NCBI RefSeq assembly: GCF_016458305.1
Contig: NZ_JAEMHL010000004.1
Coordinates: forward strand, 186,001-250,000
DNA: 64,000 nucleotides
Reading direction: 5' to 3'
Source: Geomonas anaerohicana
GTDB taxonomy: Bacteria > Desulfobacterota > Desulfuromonadia > Geobacterales > Geobacteraceae
Shown here: piece by piece, positions 37,237-46,922 of the stretch
Position numbering within the stretch: position 1 is the first letter of the stretch
Layout of the letters: the number at the start of each line of letters is the position of its first letter
The notes under the pieces: model-generated
Told to the model about the DNA's origin: nothing
The model's input: only the letters and a program-made list of their open reading frames with translations
Database searches by the model: none
Program-made: the position numbers and the translations under genes

Positions 37237-38442
37237 TCAGCACCCCACCCAGCTCGCCTGCCGATCGAAGCCGTTCAGCGCCCCCCTGCGCTCCAGGGTG
37301 AGCCCGGCGTACTGTTCCATCCCCAGGCACAGCGCCGCGTAGATCCTCGCCGCCGCCAGCACTTCCGGGAAGCTGACCTGCTCTTCCGGGGTATGGGAGA
37401 TCTCCAGCGCGCCCGGCCCCAGGATGAGCGGCCGGCACCCCGCCGCATGGAAGAGGTTGCCGTCGGAATGGGAGCGGAAGGCCTCGAACTTCAAGGTGAG
37501 CCCGAGGCACTGGTAGATATGTTCCAGGATACGGGCCAGCTGGTTGTCGGTGCCCAGGTTGTAGCCGGGGGAGGCGAAGTCGAAGGCGACCGAGAGGTCG
37601 AGCCCCGGTACGAACTGCTCCGCCCCGGCGGTGATACGGCGGATGGCCTGCTCAACGGAAGCCGGGTCCCGCTCGGGGGGAAGGTGCAGGTCGATCCACG
37701 CCTCGCAGCGGTCCGGCACCACGAACCCCTTCTGCGAGGAGCGCATCTCCCGGATCGAGTAGACGATCTCGGATTCGCCCCGTTTGAACAGGGTGTCCTT
37801 GCCCAGGTGCAACAGCACGCGCAGCATGGATTCCACCGCGTTGTGCCCCAGCTCCGGCAGCGACGAGTGGCTGCGCACCCCGCGGGTGACGAAGCCCGCC
37901 TCCAGGTAGCCGTAGTGCGCGAAGCAGGCCGAGAGGCCGGTGGGTTCGCCGATCACCGCCCACGGGGCCCGGTTGTCCTGCAAAAAGGCGGCGCTGCCGT
38001 CCCCGTTCTCCTCCTCTCCCACCACCAAAAGGAGCCCGACGCTCGGGCGCCGCGCCGGTTTGAGCGCCTGGGCCATGGCGAGCCAGGTCTCCAGCATGGC
38101 GGCGCACCCCCCCTTCATGTCCGCGCTCCCCAGGCCGCGGACCATCTCCCCTTCCTCGCGCGCCCCGAATTCCTCCAGGTCCCAGGCGGGGACGGTGTCC
38201 ACGTGCCCCACCAGGTACAGCTTCGGATCGTCCTCCCCCATGGTGACGCGCAGGTTGTAGCGCTCCTCCTCGACCTCCTGGCGCTGGACGGAAAAGCCGG
38301 CGCGGGAGAGGAGGTCCTCCAGGTAGAGCTGGATGTCCTCTTCCTTGCCGGAGGGGGAGTAGATGTCGATCAGGTCGGTGAGTATCCCTTTGAGCCGGAC
38401 CGGGTCGATGGCGGCCATGACCTCTTCGAGTCGGCCGCTCAT
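37237..38442 (-). CDS. M20-family deacylase/peptidase (ArgE/DapE type)
   Basis: A 401-residue zinc hydrolase. Metal and catalytic motifs are VGHVDTVP, GSADMKGGCAAM, GEEENGDGSAAF and the EISHTPEEQ end block. It should remove an acyl or aminoacyl group from an amino acid or peptide; the exact substrate (acetyl-ornithine, succinyl-DAP, LysW-amino acid or other) cannot be told from sequence alone. The ATG overlaps the stop of the upstream GNAT gene (ATGA), hence translational coupling. Confidence 0.85.
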   Translation of the reverse strand: MSGRLEEVMAAIDPVRLKGILTDLIDIYSPSGKEEDIQLYLEDLLSRAGFSVQRQEVEEERYNLRVTMGEDDPKLYLVGHVDTVPAWDLEEFGAREEGEMVRGLGSADMKGGCAAMLETWLAMAQALKPARRPSVGLLLVVGEEENGDGSAAFLQDNRAPWAVIGEPTGLSACFAHYGYLEAGFVTRGVRSHSSLPELGHNAVESMLRVLLHLGKDTLFKRGESEIVYSIREMRSSQKGFVVPDRCEAWIDLHLPPERDPASVEQAIRRITAGAEQFVPGLDLSVAFDFASPGYNLGTDNQLARILEHIYQCLGLTLKFEAFRSHSDGNLFHAAGCRPLILGPGALEISHTPEEQVSFPEVLAAARIYAALCLGMEQYAGLTLERRGALNGFDRQASWVGC

Positions 38443-38951
38443 GGCTTTTTCACCGCCTTTTTTTTGTGCCGCTTGGAGAGGTTGAGCGTCATGTAGAGAT
38501 GCTCCTGCACGTTGTCGAAACCGTGCTTCTTGAAGAAACGGATGGCCGGCTCGTTGTCGGCCGAGGTGTCGATGATGATCATGCGTACCCCCTGTTCCTT
38601 GAAGCGCCTTTTCAACTCCTTGAAGAGCCGGGCGCCGACCTGCATCTTCTGCAACTCGCGGCGCACCCCGAGCCACACCAGGTAGCCGTACTTCCAGGGC
38701 GAGTGATGCTTCTTCACCGTCGTTCCCAGGGCGAAGCCGAGGATGCGCTCCTCGTGTTCGGCCACGATGCACAGTTCGTTGTCGGAGTTGAACAGCGTGG
38801 TGATCTCGTACTCGTCCCAGGTGCGGTAGAGGCTTTGTGAGTATTCCGCGGTGAAGACCTCCTCCCCGATGTGGAACACCTCCGGCAGGTCCTCGATGAT
38901 CATCTGCCGGATGCGGGGAGCCTCCTCCTCGTGCGGGTCGTTTTGCGACAT
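38439..38951 (-). CDS. GNAT-family N-acetyltransferase
   Basis: A 170-residue acetyltransferase. The acetyl-CoA site is seen as VWLGVRRELQKMQVGARLFKEL (a variant of the R/Q-x-x-G-x-G/A loop), with IIDTSADNEPAIRFFKKHGF in the second half, like RimI. The C-terminus is Lys-rich. It is coupled to the M20 hydrolase behind it; an acetylation/deacetylation pair acting on one class of compound is possible but unproven. Confidence 0.85.
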   Translation of the reverse strand: MSQNDPHEEEAPRIRQMIIEDLPEVFHIGEEVFTAEYSQSLYRTWDEYEITTLFNSDNELCIVAEHEERILGFALGTTVKKHHSPWKYGYLVWLGVRRELQKMQVGARLFKELKRRFKEQGVRMIIIDTSADNEPAIRFFKKHGFDNVQEHLYMTLNLSKRHKKKAVKKP

Positions 38952-39454
38952 GACCTACCTCGTGAACGGCATATTTGGCTGCTGCTGACATTATAACAGA
39001 GATGCGCGGCGGAGGACTGAGACAGCTGTGCTTCCCGCTGACAACGGGGAGGCAAGGTGACGGGATGGTAAGACGTGGGTAGCTTCAAAATCTTCAACGC
39101 AAAGGCGCGCAGCCGTAAAGGCGCAAAGGATTGAGATTGGCACCCGTTTTCCCGCTCCGGCCGCAAGGATGTGGTGGAGGCGTATGAGCGCGTAACTTCT
39201 GTCGTGACGGTGCTTCTTTGGCTTAACCCGGGCTGCCGTGCTCACAGGCAAAAGCCAGGCTGTCACGGCATCGACAGGCAGGCACGCTGTGCCAGCCGGA
39301 TATTGTCGGCAAAACGAGAACATCGGAGCCCGGCATGGTAAACTTCATGGATTCGTGATCCGGAAAGGTTAGTAGCCTCACATGTCCCGCCGCAACTTCC
39401 TTTGTGAGAGGAGTCCCGGGACCCAGAGAGTAATGCCAGCGAATCTGGAGACGC
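38952..39454. other. 503-base gap before tamA
   Basis: No credible gene. It contains a partial AACGCAAAGGCGC repeat and otherwise unremarkable sequence. No clear promoter for tamA was found. Confidence 0.5.
39089..39134. repeat. AACGCAAAGGCGC repeat, partial copy
   Basis: AATCTTCAACGCAAAGGCG...AAAGGCGCAAAGGATTGAGATT; flanks AATCTTCAA/TTGAGATT make an imperfect inverted repeat. Related to the element at 1898. Confidence 0.55.
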
Positions 39455-41224
39455 ATGTCTCGAACCCTTGCTACATACCTCCGTCTTGCCCTGAGTCTCG
39501 CCTGGCTCTTCTGTCTTGCCGCGCCGAGCCTTGCCGCCGAACCGGTGCAGGTCGAGGTCTCCGGTGTCGAGGGGGACGCGCAGGACAACGTGCGCCGGGC
39601 GCTCGAGTTGCCGCACGGCCTGGTGCGCGACGGCAAGGTGGACCGGCTCTGGCTGGAGCGCTTCGCACGGCAGGCGCCGGAAAAGGCGCGGGTGGCCCTG
39701 CAGCCGTACGGCTTCTATCGGGCCAAGGCGGCCGCCACGGTGCGGGAAGGGGAGGGGGGCAAGACCCGGGTGGAGGTGGTGGTCGATCCCGGGGAACCGG
39801 TGCGCGTGGTCGAGGTCGACCTGAAGCTCGAAGGGGAAGGGGCGCAGCAGAAGGAACTGCGCCGCCTCGCCGCCTCCTTCCCGCTGGCCGAGGGGCAGGT
39901 GCTGTTGCAGCCCGACTACGAGCGGGCCAAGAGCGCGCTGCAGGCGCAGGCCCAGACCCTGGGCTACCTGGACGCCGGCTTCCCCCGCCACGAGATCCGT
40001 ATCGCGCCCGATCTCGCCACCGCCCGCATCCGCCTCACCCTCGATACCGGGGGACGCTATTACTTCGACGGCACCCACATCGAGGGCGGCTCCGACTATC
40101 CGGACGTGTACCTGAAGCGGTTCATCGCGTTCAAGGAGGGGGACCCGTTCTCCTACGCCAAGCTCGGCGAGACCCAGCTGAACTTCGCCAATTCCGAGCG
40201 CTTCCGGCAGGTGGTGGTGACCCCGCAGCGTGAGGAGGCCAAGGAACACAAGGTGCCGGTCCTGGTTCGTCTTACCGCGGTGCCGCGGCGCACCCTCCGG
40301 CCCGGTGTCGGCTACGGGACCGATACCGGCGGCCGCTTCTCGGTGCACTACCGCGACCTGAACCTCGCCCACGAGGGGAACGATCTCGATATGAGCCTTT
40401 ACGTGGCGGAGCGCTTGCAGGGGTTTGCCGGGCGCTACACCATGCCCAGCGCGAGCGATCTCAGGAGCTCGACCTCCATCCAGCTCAACCTGCAGCGCGA
40501 GACCGTCTCCACCTATCAAAGCCGGCTGGCCGCGGTGGAATTCGACCGCAACTTCGGCCTGGGACGCGGTGAGGTGGCCACCCCGTACCTCAAGATCCAG
40601 CAGGAAAACTACAAGGTGGCCAACGTGAACTCCCAGGCCCGGCTGGTGCTGCCGGGATTCCGTTTCTCCAAGGACCGCTTCAACGACCTGGTCCGCCCCA
40701 CCAGCGGCTACCGCGTTTCGCTCGACCTGCGCGGCGCCCACCAGTACTTCGGCTCGGACACCGGTCTCATTCAGGGCATCGGCAACGCCAGCGTGCTGAT
40801 CCCCATCCCCGGGCGCCTGACCCTTCACGCCCGCGCCAGCACGGGGTACAGCGTCTTGACCGATCCGCTGGCGGAACTCCCCCCCTCGATCCGCTTCTTC
40901 GCCGGCGGCGATCAGAGCGTGCGCGGCTACGCCTACCAGAGCCTGGGTCCCAAGGACGCGGCCGGCAGGGTGGTGGGGGGGAAACACCTGCTGGTGGGGA
41001 GCCTGGAGCTGGAGCGGGCCCTGTTCAAAAACTGGGGCGTCTCGATCTTCGACGACATCGGCAACGCCTTCAACAGCTTCGGCAACGTGGACCTGAAGCA
41101 GGGGGTGGGGGTGGGCGCCCACTACTACACCCCGGTGGGGGGGCTGAACCTCTACCTGGCCCATCCGCTCGCGCCGGACTCCCCGCCGATCCGCGTTCAT
41201 TTCACCGTGGGGTTTGAATTTTGA
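39455..41224 (+). CDS. tamA: outer-membrane assembly factor TamA (Omp85 family)
   Basis: A 589-residue Omp85-superfamily protein. It has a signal peptide, POTRA-like domains over about residues 25-260 and a C-terminal 16-strand barrel with the RFFAGGDQSVRGYAYQSLGP block that marks the L6 loop (VRGY). With TamB it forms the translocation and assembly module that links the two membranes. tamB follows with a TTGA overlap. Confidence 0.92.
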   Translation: MSRTLATYLRLALSLAWLFCLAAPSLAAEPVQVEVSGVEGDAQDNVRRALELPHGLVRDGKVDRLWLERFARQAPEKARVALQPYGFYRAKAAATVREGEGGKTRVEVVVDPGEPVRVVEVDLKLEGEGAQQKELRRLAASFPLAEGQVLLQPDYERAKSALQAQAQTLGYLDAGFPRHEIRIAPDLATARIRLTLDTGGRYYFDGTHIEGGSDYPDVYLKRFIAFKEGDPFSYAKLGETQLNFANSERFRQVVVTPQREEAKEHKVPVLVRLTAVPRRTLRPGVGYGTDTGGRFSVHYRDLNLAHEGNDLDMSLYVAERLQGFAGRYTMPSASDLRSSTSIQLNLQRETVSTYQSRLAAVEFDRNFGLGRGEVATPYLKIQQENYKVANVNSQARLVLPGFRFSKDRFNDLVRPTSGYRVSLDLRGAHQYFGSDTGLIQGIGNASVLIPIPGRLTLHARASTGYSVLTDPLAELPPSIRFFAGGDQSVRGYAYQSLGPKDAAGRVVGGKHLLVGSLELERALFKNWGVSIFDDIGNAFNSFGNVDLKQGVGVGAHYYTPVGGLNLYLAHPLAPDSPPIRVHFTVGFEF

Positions 41225-44200
41225 AGCGGCTGGCACTCTACATAGGGCTCCCCCTGCTGGGGCTGGTGGTCGTCCCGGCCGCCGGGCTCTTCTGGCTGCT
41301 GGACACCAGCTCGGGCGCCCGTTTCGCCGTCACCACGCTGGTGGGGCTGTCGGGCGCCAAGGTATCCATGCGCCAGGTCGAGGGGCGGCTTTGGGACCGG
41401 GTGCGGCTGACCGGCGTGCGCCTGGACCGTCCCAAGATGGTGCTGCAGCTCGAGCGCCTGGATCTCTCCTGGGAGCCCGTTCGCCTCCTGCACGGCAAGC
41501 TCCTGGTGCACGACCTCTCCCTGACCGCGCTGCGCATCCAGGACGATACCCCGCTGGTCGCCAAGGCCCCGGAACTGCGCTGGCCGCAGGTGAGCGAAAA
41601 GCTGCGCCGCCTGGAGGCGCGGGTGGAGCACTTCAGCCTGAAGGGGATGAGCTACCGCCACTTGCAGGCTGACCCCTTCCTGTTGAGCGAGCTGGCGGCG
41701 GGGCTCACCTTGCGCGACGGCGTGCTCACCGTCTCCGGCGGGAGCCTCTCCGAGGCCCGGGGCACCGCCTCGATCGAACTCACTGCCGGGCTGTTGCGCC
41801 CATCGCTGCGCCTGGACCTGCGCCTCGCCCCCTCGCAGCCGGTCGCCGACCTGGACGCAATCTCGGTGCAGGCGCGCCTCGAGCCGGGGGGGGAGCCCGA
41901 GCAACTGGCGGGGCCGATCGCGCTCAACGGCAGCCGCCGCGGCAAGGGGCGCCTGGAACTCACCAGCGAACTGGGCATCACCCGGACCGGTTTCAACTTC
42001 CGCCGTTTCCGGCTGCTGCGCCCCGACCGCCCGGGGCTTCTCACCGGCAACGGCAGCATGACCCTCACCAAGGACGAACCGCTCCTCGCGCTCGCCCTGC
42101 ACGCGGACCACCTCGACCTGGAGCGCGAGCTCAAGCACCCCGCTCTCCTCAACGGCGACCTCACCTTCTCCGGGAGCCCGGCCCGCTACCTGGGCACCTT
42201 CAACCTCACCAACAAGGGGCCGGGGTGGGAGAGCATGGGGCTAGCCGCGCGTTACCGCGGCGACGAGAAGGGGATGCGCCTGGACCCGCTCTCCGGCACG
42301 TGGCTCAAGGGGAGCGTGCGCGGCGCGCTCGACGTGGACTGGAGCCGGGGCTGGCGGGTGAGCGGGAAACTCTCGGGCCGGGGGCTGGACCCGGAAGCGC
42401 TGGCCGCGGAGTACCAAGGGGTGGTGAACCTCGACCTTTCCGGTGTGGTGGGGCAAGAGGACGGCGGGCCGGTACGGGGCAACGTTCAGGCGCGGCTTTT
42501 GGAGAGCAGGCTCAAGGGGCACGACCTGACCGGCGAGGTTGAGGGTAGTTTTGCCGGGGCGAAGCTCGCGGTCAAGCGCCTGCTGCTGGCGGGGAAAGGA
42601 TTCCGGTTCCGCGGGCACGGCGAGCCCGACCGGCGCTTCGACTTCGCCGCCGACGTGAGCGAGCTCTCCGGGCTGGTCCCGGGGAGCGCCGGTGCCGTTA
42701 CCGCGGACGGCTGGCTGCGCTGGCGCGAAGGGATGCTCTCCGGTGCGGCCGCCGCCAAGGGGCACGACCTGGCCGTAGGCGGCGTCCGCGCCGGCACGGT
42801 CGACCTGCGGGCAAGCCTCGGGGAGGGAACGGATTTCCCAGTCTCCCTGCGCGGGACGGCGAGCGCGGTGCGGGCCGGCCAGCTCGCGGTGGATGCCGCC
42901 TCCTTTGCGCTCTCCGGCACCGAGCAGCGGCACACCCTGGCGGCACAGCTTACCTCCAGTGTCGCCAAGGTCGATCTCGCCGCCTCCGGCGGTTACGCCG
43001 ACGGCGTCTGGCGCGGCGAACTCTCCCGCTTCTCAGGCACCGACGGCGTGGCCCCCTTCGCACTCGCCGCGCCGGCACGCCTCACCATCGGGCAGGGGCG
43101 CTTCAGCACCACGCCGCTGGTCATCGACGGTGCCCCCGGCGAGCGTCTGGAACTGGCCGGGCACCTGGAGCGCGACCGCTCGGGCGCCTTTACCGGGAAC
43201 TGGAGCGGGCTCAACCTGGCCCGCGCCGATGTCTGGCTTCCCAAGGGGGATCTCTCCGGCGCCTCTTCCGGCAGCTTCGACCTGCGCCTTGCCCCCGGGG
43301 GGCGGGCCACCGTCACCGCCCGTGCCGAGGCGAGCGGGGCCGTGGTCGCCGACGGCAAACGGGTGGGGCTGGAGCGCTTTCAGGCCACGCTGCAGGGAGG
43401 TGCACAGGGCGTCGACGCCGCGGTCGATCTCGCCCTGGAAAAGGGAGCAGGGAGCGCCCGCCTCGCTTTCCATTCCGACGAGCCCGCCCGCCCAGCCGTC
43501 CCCGCGCGCGGCGACCTCACCCTCACCTGGACCGACCTGGACCTGGCGCTGTTACGCCCCTACCTCTCGCCCGACCTGGCCCTGGAGGGGAGACTCGCCG
43601 GGGAGGTGCAGGGGCGCCTGCTGCCGGGGCGGCGCATGGACGTAAGCGGCAACACCGCCCTGTCCGGCGGGCGGGTACTGTGGCGGGCCAAGGGGGACGA
43701 GTTCGACGCCTCCATCGACCGGGCCCAACTCTCCTTCGAGCGGCGCGATACCGGGAAACGGGGCGGCGCGCTGGTGCTGCACGGCAGCGCCGATGCCACC
43801 GGGGCCTACCGCTCCCAGGGCGAAAAGGTGATCGGCAGCCAGTTCACCCTGCGCGTCGACGCCGACGGCAAAGGGACCCGTGCCGCCGCCGATCTCTGGC
43901 TCGACACCGGCGGCAGCCTCCAGGCCGCTCTCGCCTCCGACTCCCCCGCCGGGAGCGCCCTCCCCGAGACCGGGGACTTCAGCGTTCAGTGGAGCGACAT
44001 CAAGCCTGCCCTTTTGCGCCCGTGGCTTCCGGGTACGGTGAACATCCAGGGGGAACTGCACGGCAGCGCCAAGGGGAGGCTCCTCCCCGGCAAGCGCCTG
44101 GAAGCTGCAGGCGAGGCGGGCTTCTCGCAGGGGAGCGCCCAGTGGCAGGGGAGTACCGGCGCGGCGAGCGCCGCCATCCGCTCGGCCCTGCTCAACTTCG

Positions 44201-45669
44201 CCTGGCGCGGCGAGACCCTGACCGGCAACCTCGACCTCTCCCTCGCCGACTACGGCCAGGCCAAAGGCGATTTCCTCCTCCCCATCCCGGCCCGGCTGCC
44301 GGTGACTCCCAACCCGGCTGGCGCGGTCGAGGGGAGCCTGTCCGGCACGCTGCAGGAACACGGCTTCCTCAACACCTTCTTCCCAGGGCTGGTGCAGGAG
44401 ACCCGCGGCACACTCAGCGTCGACCTGAAGGCGGGGGGGACCTGGGGCGATCCCACCGTGACCGGGACGCTGCAACTCGCCGATGCCGGCGCCTATCTCC
44501 CCAGCGCGGGGATCACGCTTACCGGCGTGGAACTCCTGGCGCGTCTGGAAGGCGACGAGATGCGCATCGAACGACTCCGGGCGCTCTCCGGCGGCGGCGA
44601 ACTGGTCGGCAATCTGCTGATGCGGCTCAAGGGGTGGCAGGTGCAGGATTACAAGGGCACCCTGAGCGGGCAGCGTTTCCAGACCGTGTACCTGCCGGAA
44701 CTGACCATGTACACCTCGCCTCAGCTCACCATCGCCGGCGACGCCAAGAAGGCCACCATCGACGGTGAGATCGGCATCCCCGAGATGCTCATCTCCGGCT
44801 CACCGGCCCAACACGTGGTCGCCCCCAGCGAGGACGTGGTTTTCGAGGGGGCTCCCCCCAAGGGCAAGGAGACCGCCATCCCGCTGCTCGTGGAGGGGAA
44901 GGTGAAGGTGGTGCTCGGGGATAAGGTGCGGGTGGAGGCATCCGGCATCGACGCCCAGCTGGGCGGCAGCATGGACCTGGTGCTGAACGGGATCGACAAG
45001 ATCGAGAGCTCCGGGGAGATCAAGGTCATCAAGGGGCGCTACCGCGCCTACGGCATGAACCTGGAGATCGTGCGCGGGCGGATTTACTACGTGAACGACC
45101 CGGTGACCCGTCCCACCCTCGACGTGCTGGCGCTGCGCACCGTGGGGGACGTCAAGGCGGGGGTGACGGTGGGGGGCTTCCTGAACGCGCCGGTGGTGAA
45201 GCTCTACTCCGAGCCCACCATGCCCGAGGTGGACATCCTCGCCTACATGGTGCTCGGGCACCCCATGGGGACCAGCAACGAGCAGGGGGGCGCGCTCGCC
45301 ACCGCGGCTGCCGGTCTCTTCTCTTTCGGCAAATCCGAATCGTTGCAGGACCAGATCAAGGACCGGCTCGGCCTGAGTACCTTGGGATTGGAGCAGGTCG
45401 ACACCACGACCACCGGCCGCATGGGCTACAAGGAGATCGCCACCACCCCGACCGGCGCCATTTCCGCCAAGACCCCCACCGCCGGCGAGTCCGTCTTCTC
45501 GGTCGGCAAGTACCTGACCCCCGAACTCTATCTCAGCTACGGCCGGTCGCTCATCACCGGGCAGAACCTGTTCCGGCTGCGCTACGACATCTTCAAGCGC
45601 ATGCAGATCGAGACCCAGAGCGGTTCCGAATCCGGCGTCGACGTCTATTACAAGCTGGAGTTCAGGTGA
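41221..45669 (+). CDS. tamB: translocation and assembly module TamB
   Basis: A 1482-residue AsmA/TamB-type protein: one N-terminal inner-membrane helix (about 5-28), a very long periplasmic beta-rich stretch and the C-terminal TamB (DUF490) domain over about the last 330 residues (GLEILRGRIYYVNDP-like block, MPEVDILAYMVLGHP, LGLSTLGLEQ, FRLRYDIFKRMQIETQSG). Such proteins bridge the periplasm and move phospholipids or help barrel assembly. The start is TTG, its last two bases being the first two of the tamA stop. Confidence 0.93.
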   Translation: MKRLALYIGLPLLGLVVVPAAGLFWLLDTSSGARFAVTTLVGLSGAKVSMRQVEGRLWDRVRLTGVRLDRPKMVLQLERLDLSWEPVRLLHGKLLVHDLSLTALRIQDDTPLVAKAPELRWPQVSEKLRRLEARVEHFSLKGMSYRHLQADPFLLSELAAGLTLRDGVLTVSGGSLSEARGTASIELTAGLLRPSLRLDLRLAPSQPVADLDAISVQARLEPGGEPEQLAGPIALNGSRRGKGRLELTSELGITRTGFNFRRFRLLRPDRPGLLTGNGSMTLTKDEPLLALALHADHLDLERELKHPALLNGDLTFSGSPARYLGTFNLTNKGPGWESMGLAARYRGDEKGMRLDPLSGTWLKGSVRGALDVDWSRGWRVSGKLSGRGLDPEALAAEYQGVVNLDLSGVVGQEDGGPVRGNVQARLLESRLKGHDLTGEVEGSFAGAKLAVKRLLLAGKGFRFRGHGEPDRRFDFAADVSELSGLVPGSAGAVTADGWLRWREGMLSGAAAAKGHDLAVGGVRAGTVDLRASLGEGTDFPVSLRGTASAVRAGQLAVDAASFALSGTEQRHTLAAQLTSSVAKVDLAASGGYADGVWRGELSRFSGTDGVAPFALAAPARLTIGQGRFSTTPLVIDGAPGERLELAGHLERDRSGAFTGNWSGLNLARADVWLPKGDLSGASSGSFDLRLAPGGRATVTARAEASGAVVADGKRVGLERFQATLQGGAQGVDAAVDLALEKGAGSARLAFHSDEPARPAVPARGDLTLTWTDLDLALLRPYLSPDLALEGRLAGEVQGRLLPGRRMDVSGNTALSGGRVLWRAKGDEFDASIDRAQLSFERRDTGKRGGALVLHGSADATGAYRSQGEKVIGSQFTLRVDADGKGTRAAADLWLDTGGSLQAALASDSPAGSALPETGDFSVQWSDIKPALLRPWLPGTVNIQGELHGSAKGRLLPGKRLEAAGEAGFSQGSAQWQGSTGAASAAIRSALLNFAWRGETLTGNLDLSLADYGQAKGDFLLPIPARLPVTPNPAGAVEGSLSGTLQEHGFLNTFFPGLVQETRGTLSVDLKAGGTWGDPTVTGTLQLADAGAYLPSAGITLTGVELLARLEGDEMRIERLRALSGGGELVGNLLMRLKGWQVQDYKGTLSGQRFQTVYLPELTMYTSPQLTIAGDAKKATIDGEIGIPEMLISGSPAQHVVAPSEDVVFEGAPPKGKETAIPLLVEGKVKVVLGDKVRVEASGIDAQLGGSMDLVLNGIDKIESSGEIKVIKGRYRAYGMNLEIVRGRIYYVNDPVTRPTLDVLALRTVGDVKAGVTVGGFLNAPVVKLYSEPTMPEVDILAYMVLGHPMGTSNEQGGALATAAAGLFSFGKSESLQDQIKDRLGLSTLGLEQVDTTTTGRMGYKEIATTPTGAISAKTPTAGESVFSVGKYLTPELYLSYGRSLITGQNLFRLRYDIFKRMQIETQSGSESGVDVYYKLEFR

Positions 45670-45701
45670 TCGAGCGGCCACCCTTCGTCTTCCATTAACG
45701 G

Positions 45702-45730
45702 TTGACGCACGTGATTGTTGTAATTACAAT
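45702..45730 (+). promoter_or_regulatory. sigma-70 promoter of mazEF
   Basis: TTGACG, 17-base spacer, TACAAT: five of six matches in both boxes. Confidence 0.75.
45718..45729. promoter_or_regulatory. palindromic operator over the mazEF -10 box
   Basis: TTGTAATTACAA is a perfect 12-base palindrome covering most of the -10 hexamer. MazE-type antitoxins repress their own operon, so this is the likely binding site. Confidence 0.6.
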
Positions 45731-45755
45731 GTAGCCACAAAGGTGGAGGGCAGCT

Positions 45756-46004
45756 ATGAGGACGAATATCATCCGTATAGGGAATTCCCAGGGAATCCGC
45801 ATTCCGAAGGTTCTGCTGGAGCAAAGTCGTGTCGGGACGGAAGTGGACGTGGAAGTAGAAAACGGCATGATTGTGATACGATCTGCATCCCGTCCGCGGG
45901 ATGGATGGACAGAAAAGTTCCGGCTTATGGCTGAACAGGGTGATGATAAGCTGGTGGACGAAGGTGTCCAGACCGAGTGGGACAAGGACGAGTGGGAATG
46001 GTAG
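45756..46004 (+). CDS. mazE: MazE-type antitoxin (AbrB/SpoVT fold)
   Basis: An 82-residue protein with the AbrB-type DNA-binding start (MRTNIIRIGNSQGIRIPKVLL) and an acidic C-terminal tail (DEGVQTEWDKDEWEW) that would block the toxin. It overlaps the toxin gene by 7 bases. Its promoter carries a palindrome that fits self-repression. AGGTGGAGGG precedes the ATG. Confidence 0.93.
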   Translation: MRTNIIRIGNSQGIRIPKVLLEQSRVGTEVDVEVENGMIVIRSASRPRDGWTEKFRLMAEQGDDKLVDEGVQTEWDKDEWEW

Positions 46005-46321
46005 CCAAGCGCTTCGAGGTTTATCTAGTCAACCTGGATCCGACGGTGGGGAGAGAGATTCGTAAATCCAGGCCCTGCCTTATCATCTCCCCCGACGAAA
46101 TGAACAAATACCTGGCAACCGTGATCGTCGCCCCGATGACGACTAAGGGGAGGGACTATCCGACGCGGGTACCGTGTTCGTTTCGCGGCAAGGACGGACA
46201 AGTGGTTCTTGATCAGATCAGGACGATCGACAAATCACGACTGGTCGAAAAGCAGGGGCGGTTGGCAAAGGACGCACAGGAGCAGGTTTTGGCCATCCTT
46301 TCCGATATGTTCGCCCCCTAA
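45998..46321 (+). CDS. mazF: MazF-type mRNA interferase toxin
   Basis: A 107-residue PemK/MazF endoribonuclease. Blocks are FEVYLVNLDPTVGREIRKSRPCLIISPDEMN, VIVAPMTTKGRDYPTRVP and VVLDQIRTIDKSRL, all expected in an active toxin. The start is the ATG inside the end of mazE; a longer frame starts upstream but lacks a site. The gene appears intact. Confidence 0.94.
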   Translation: MVAKRFEVYLVNLDPTVGREIRKSRPCLIISPDEMNKYLATVIVAPMTTKGRDYPTRVPCSFRGKDGQVVLDQIRTIDKSRLVEKQGRLAKDAQEQVLAILSDMFAP

Positions 46322-46449
46322 CCCCCGCGACGACTGCTTCGTCATTAGGACTCAGCCCCTCTGCAGCACTGCCCCGAGATAAAGTAGCCTGTCCCCCTCT
46401 TATTCCACAGCGTGAGCATAGCTGCATATCTGATTCGATGGTTGCGACG

Positions 46450-46848
46450 TTACTTCGTAAAGGTGTAGGTAACTTCATTCGATGAGCCGAACGCAGCATT
46501 AGAGATATAAACCGTCAAGGTATAGGTTCCGGCGGCAAAGCCGGCGTAGCTTTCCGAGAAGGTCAGAACACCGCTACGTTGTCCTGGTGCGTCTACTCCA
46601 GGTTGTTCTCGAAAGACTTCAATCCCCTGTGTGTTGGTGAAGTAGGCTGTGCGGGCTACAACGTCGTCGACAGGAGCATTAAAGCCGAGGGTGACATCGA
46701 TTTTCTGTCCGACGGTGTCGTTGACGAAGGTCGAGGAGGTAATGGCCGGATGGGTTTTCGGCTGCGGAACTATGGATATATCATCCATTCCGCAACCCGT
46801 GACCAGCGTCATCATCAGGAATAAACATGAGTAAAATGCCTTCTTCAT
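46450..46848 (-). CDS. small predicted lipoprotein, AT-richer than neighbours
   Basis: A 132-residue protein with a lipobox (LVTGC, Cys19). The mature part looks like one immunoglobulin-like beta domain (IDVTLGFNAPVDDVV, GTYTLTVYISNAAF), similar to Big-type or bacterial surface folds. Base composition is visibly lower in G+C than around it. It points toward mazEF. No partner gene and no function recognised. Confidence 0.68.
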   Translation of the reverse strand: MKKAFYSCLFLMMTLVTGCGMDDISIVPQPKTHPAITSSTFVNDTVGQKIDVTLGFNAPVDDVVARTAYFTNTQGIEVFREQPGVDAPGQRSGVLTFSESYAGFAAGTYTLTVYISNAAFGSSNEVTYTFTK

Positions 46849-46894
46849 CCTGAATTAACCTCCATTGCTGTCCCCTTTTCCTATTCTGCATAGA

Positions 46895-46922
46895 GGGACA
46901 GGCACCTAACGGAGCCAGTCCC
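46895..46922 (+). repeat. GGGACAGGCACC hairpin repeat, copy 4
   Basis: GGGACAGGCACCT-AAC-GGAGCCAGTCCC; lacks the outermost G-C pair of the other three copies. Stands between two leftward genes, close to the stop of the metallo-hydrolase gene. Confidence 0.82.

Noticed and set aside
39138..39156. TGGCACCCG... before tamA as a sigma-54 promoter
   Set aside because: No GC at the right distance (13 bases) and no TTGC element.
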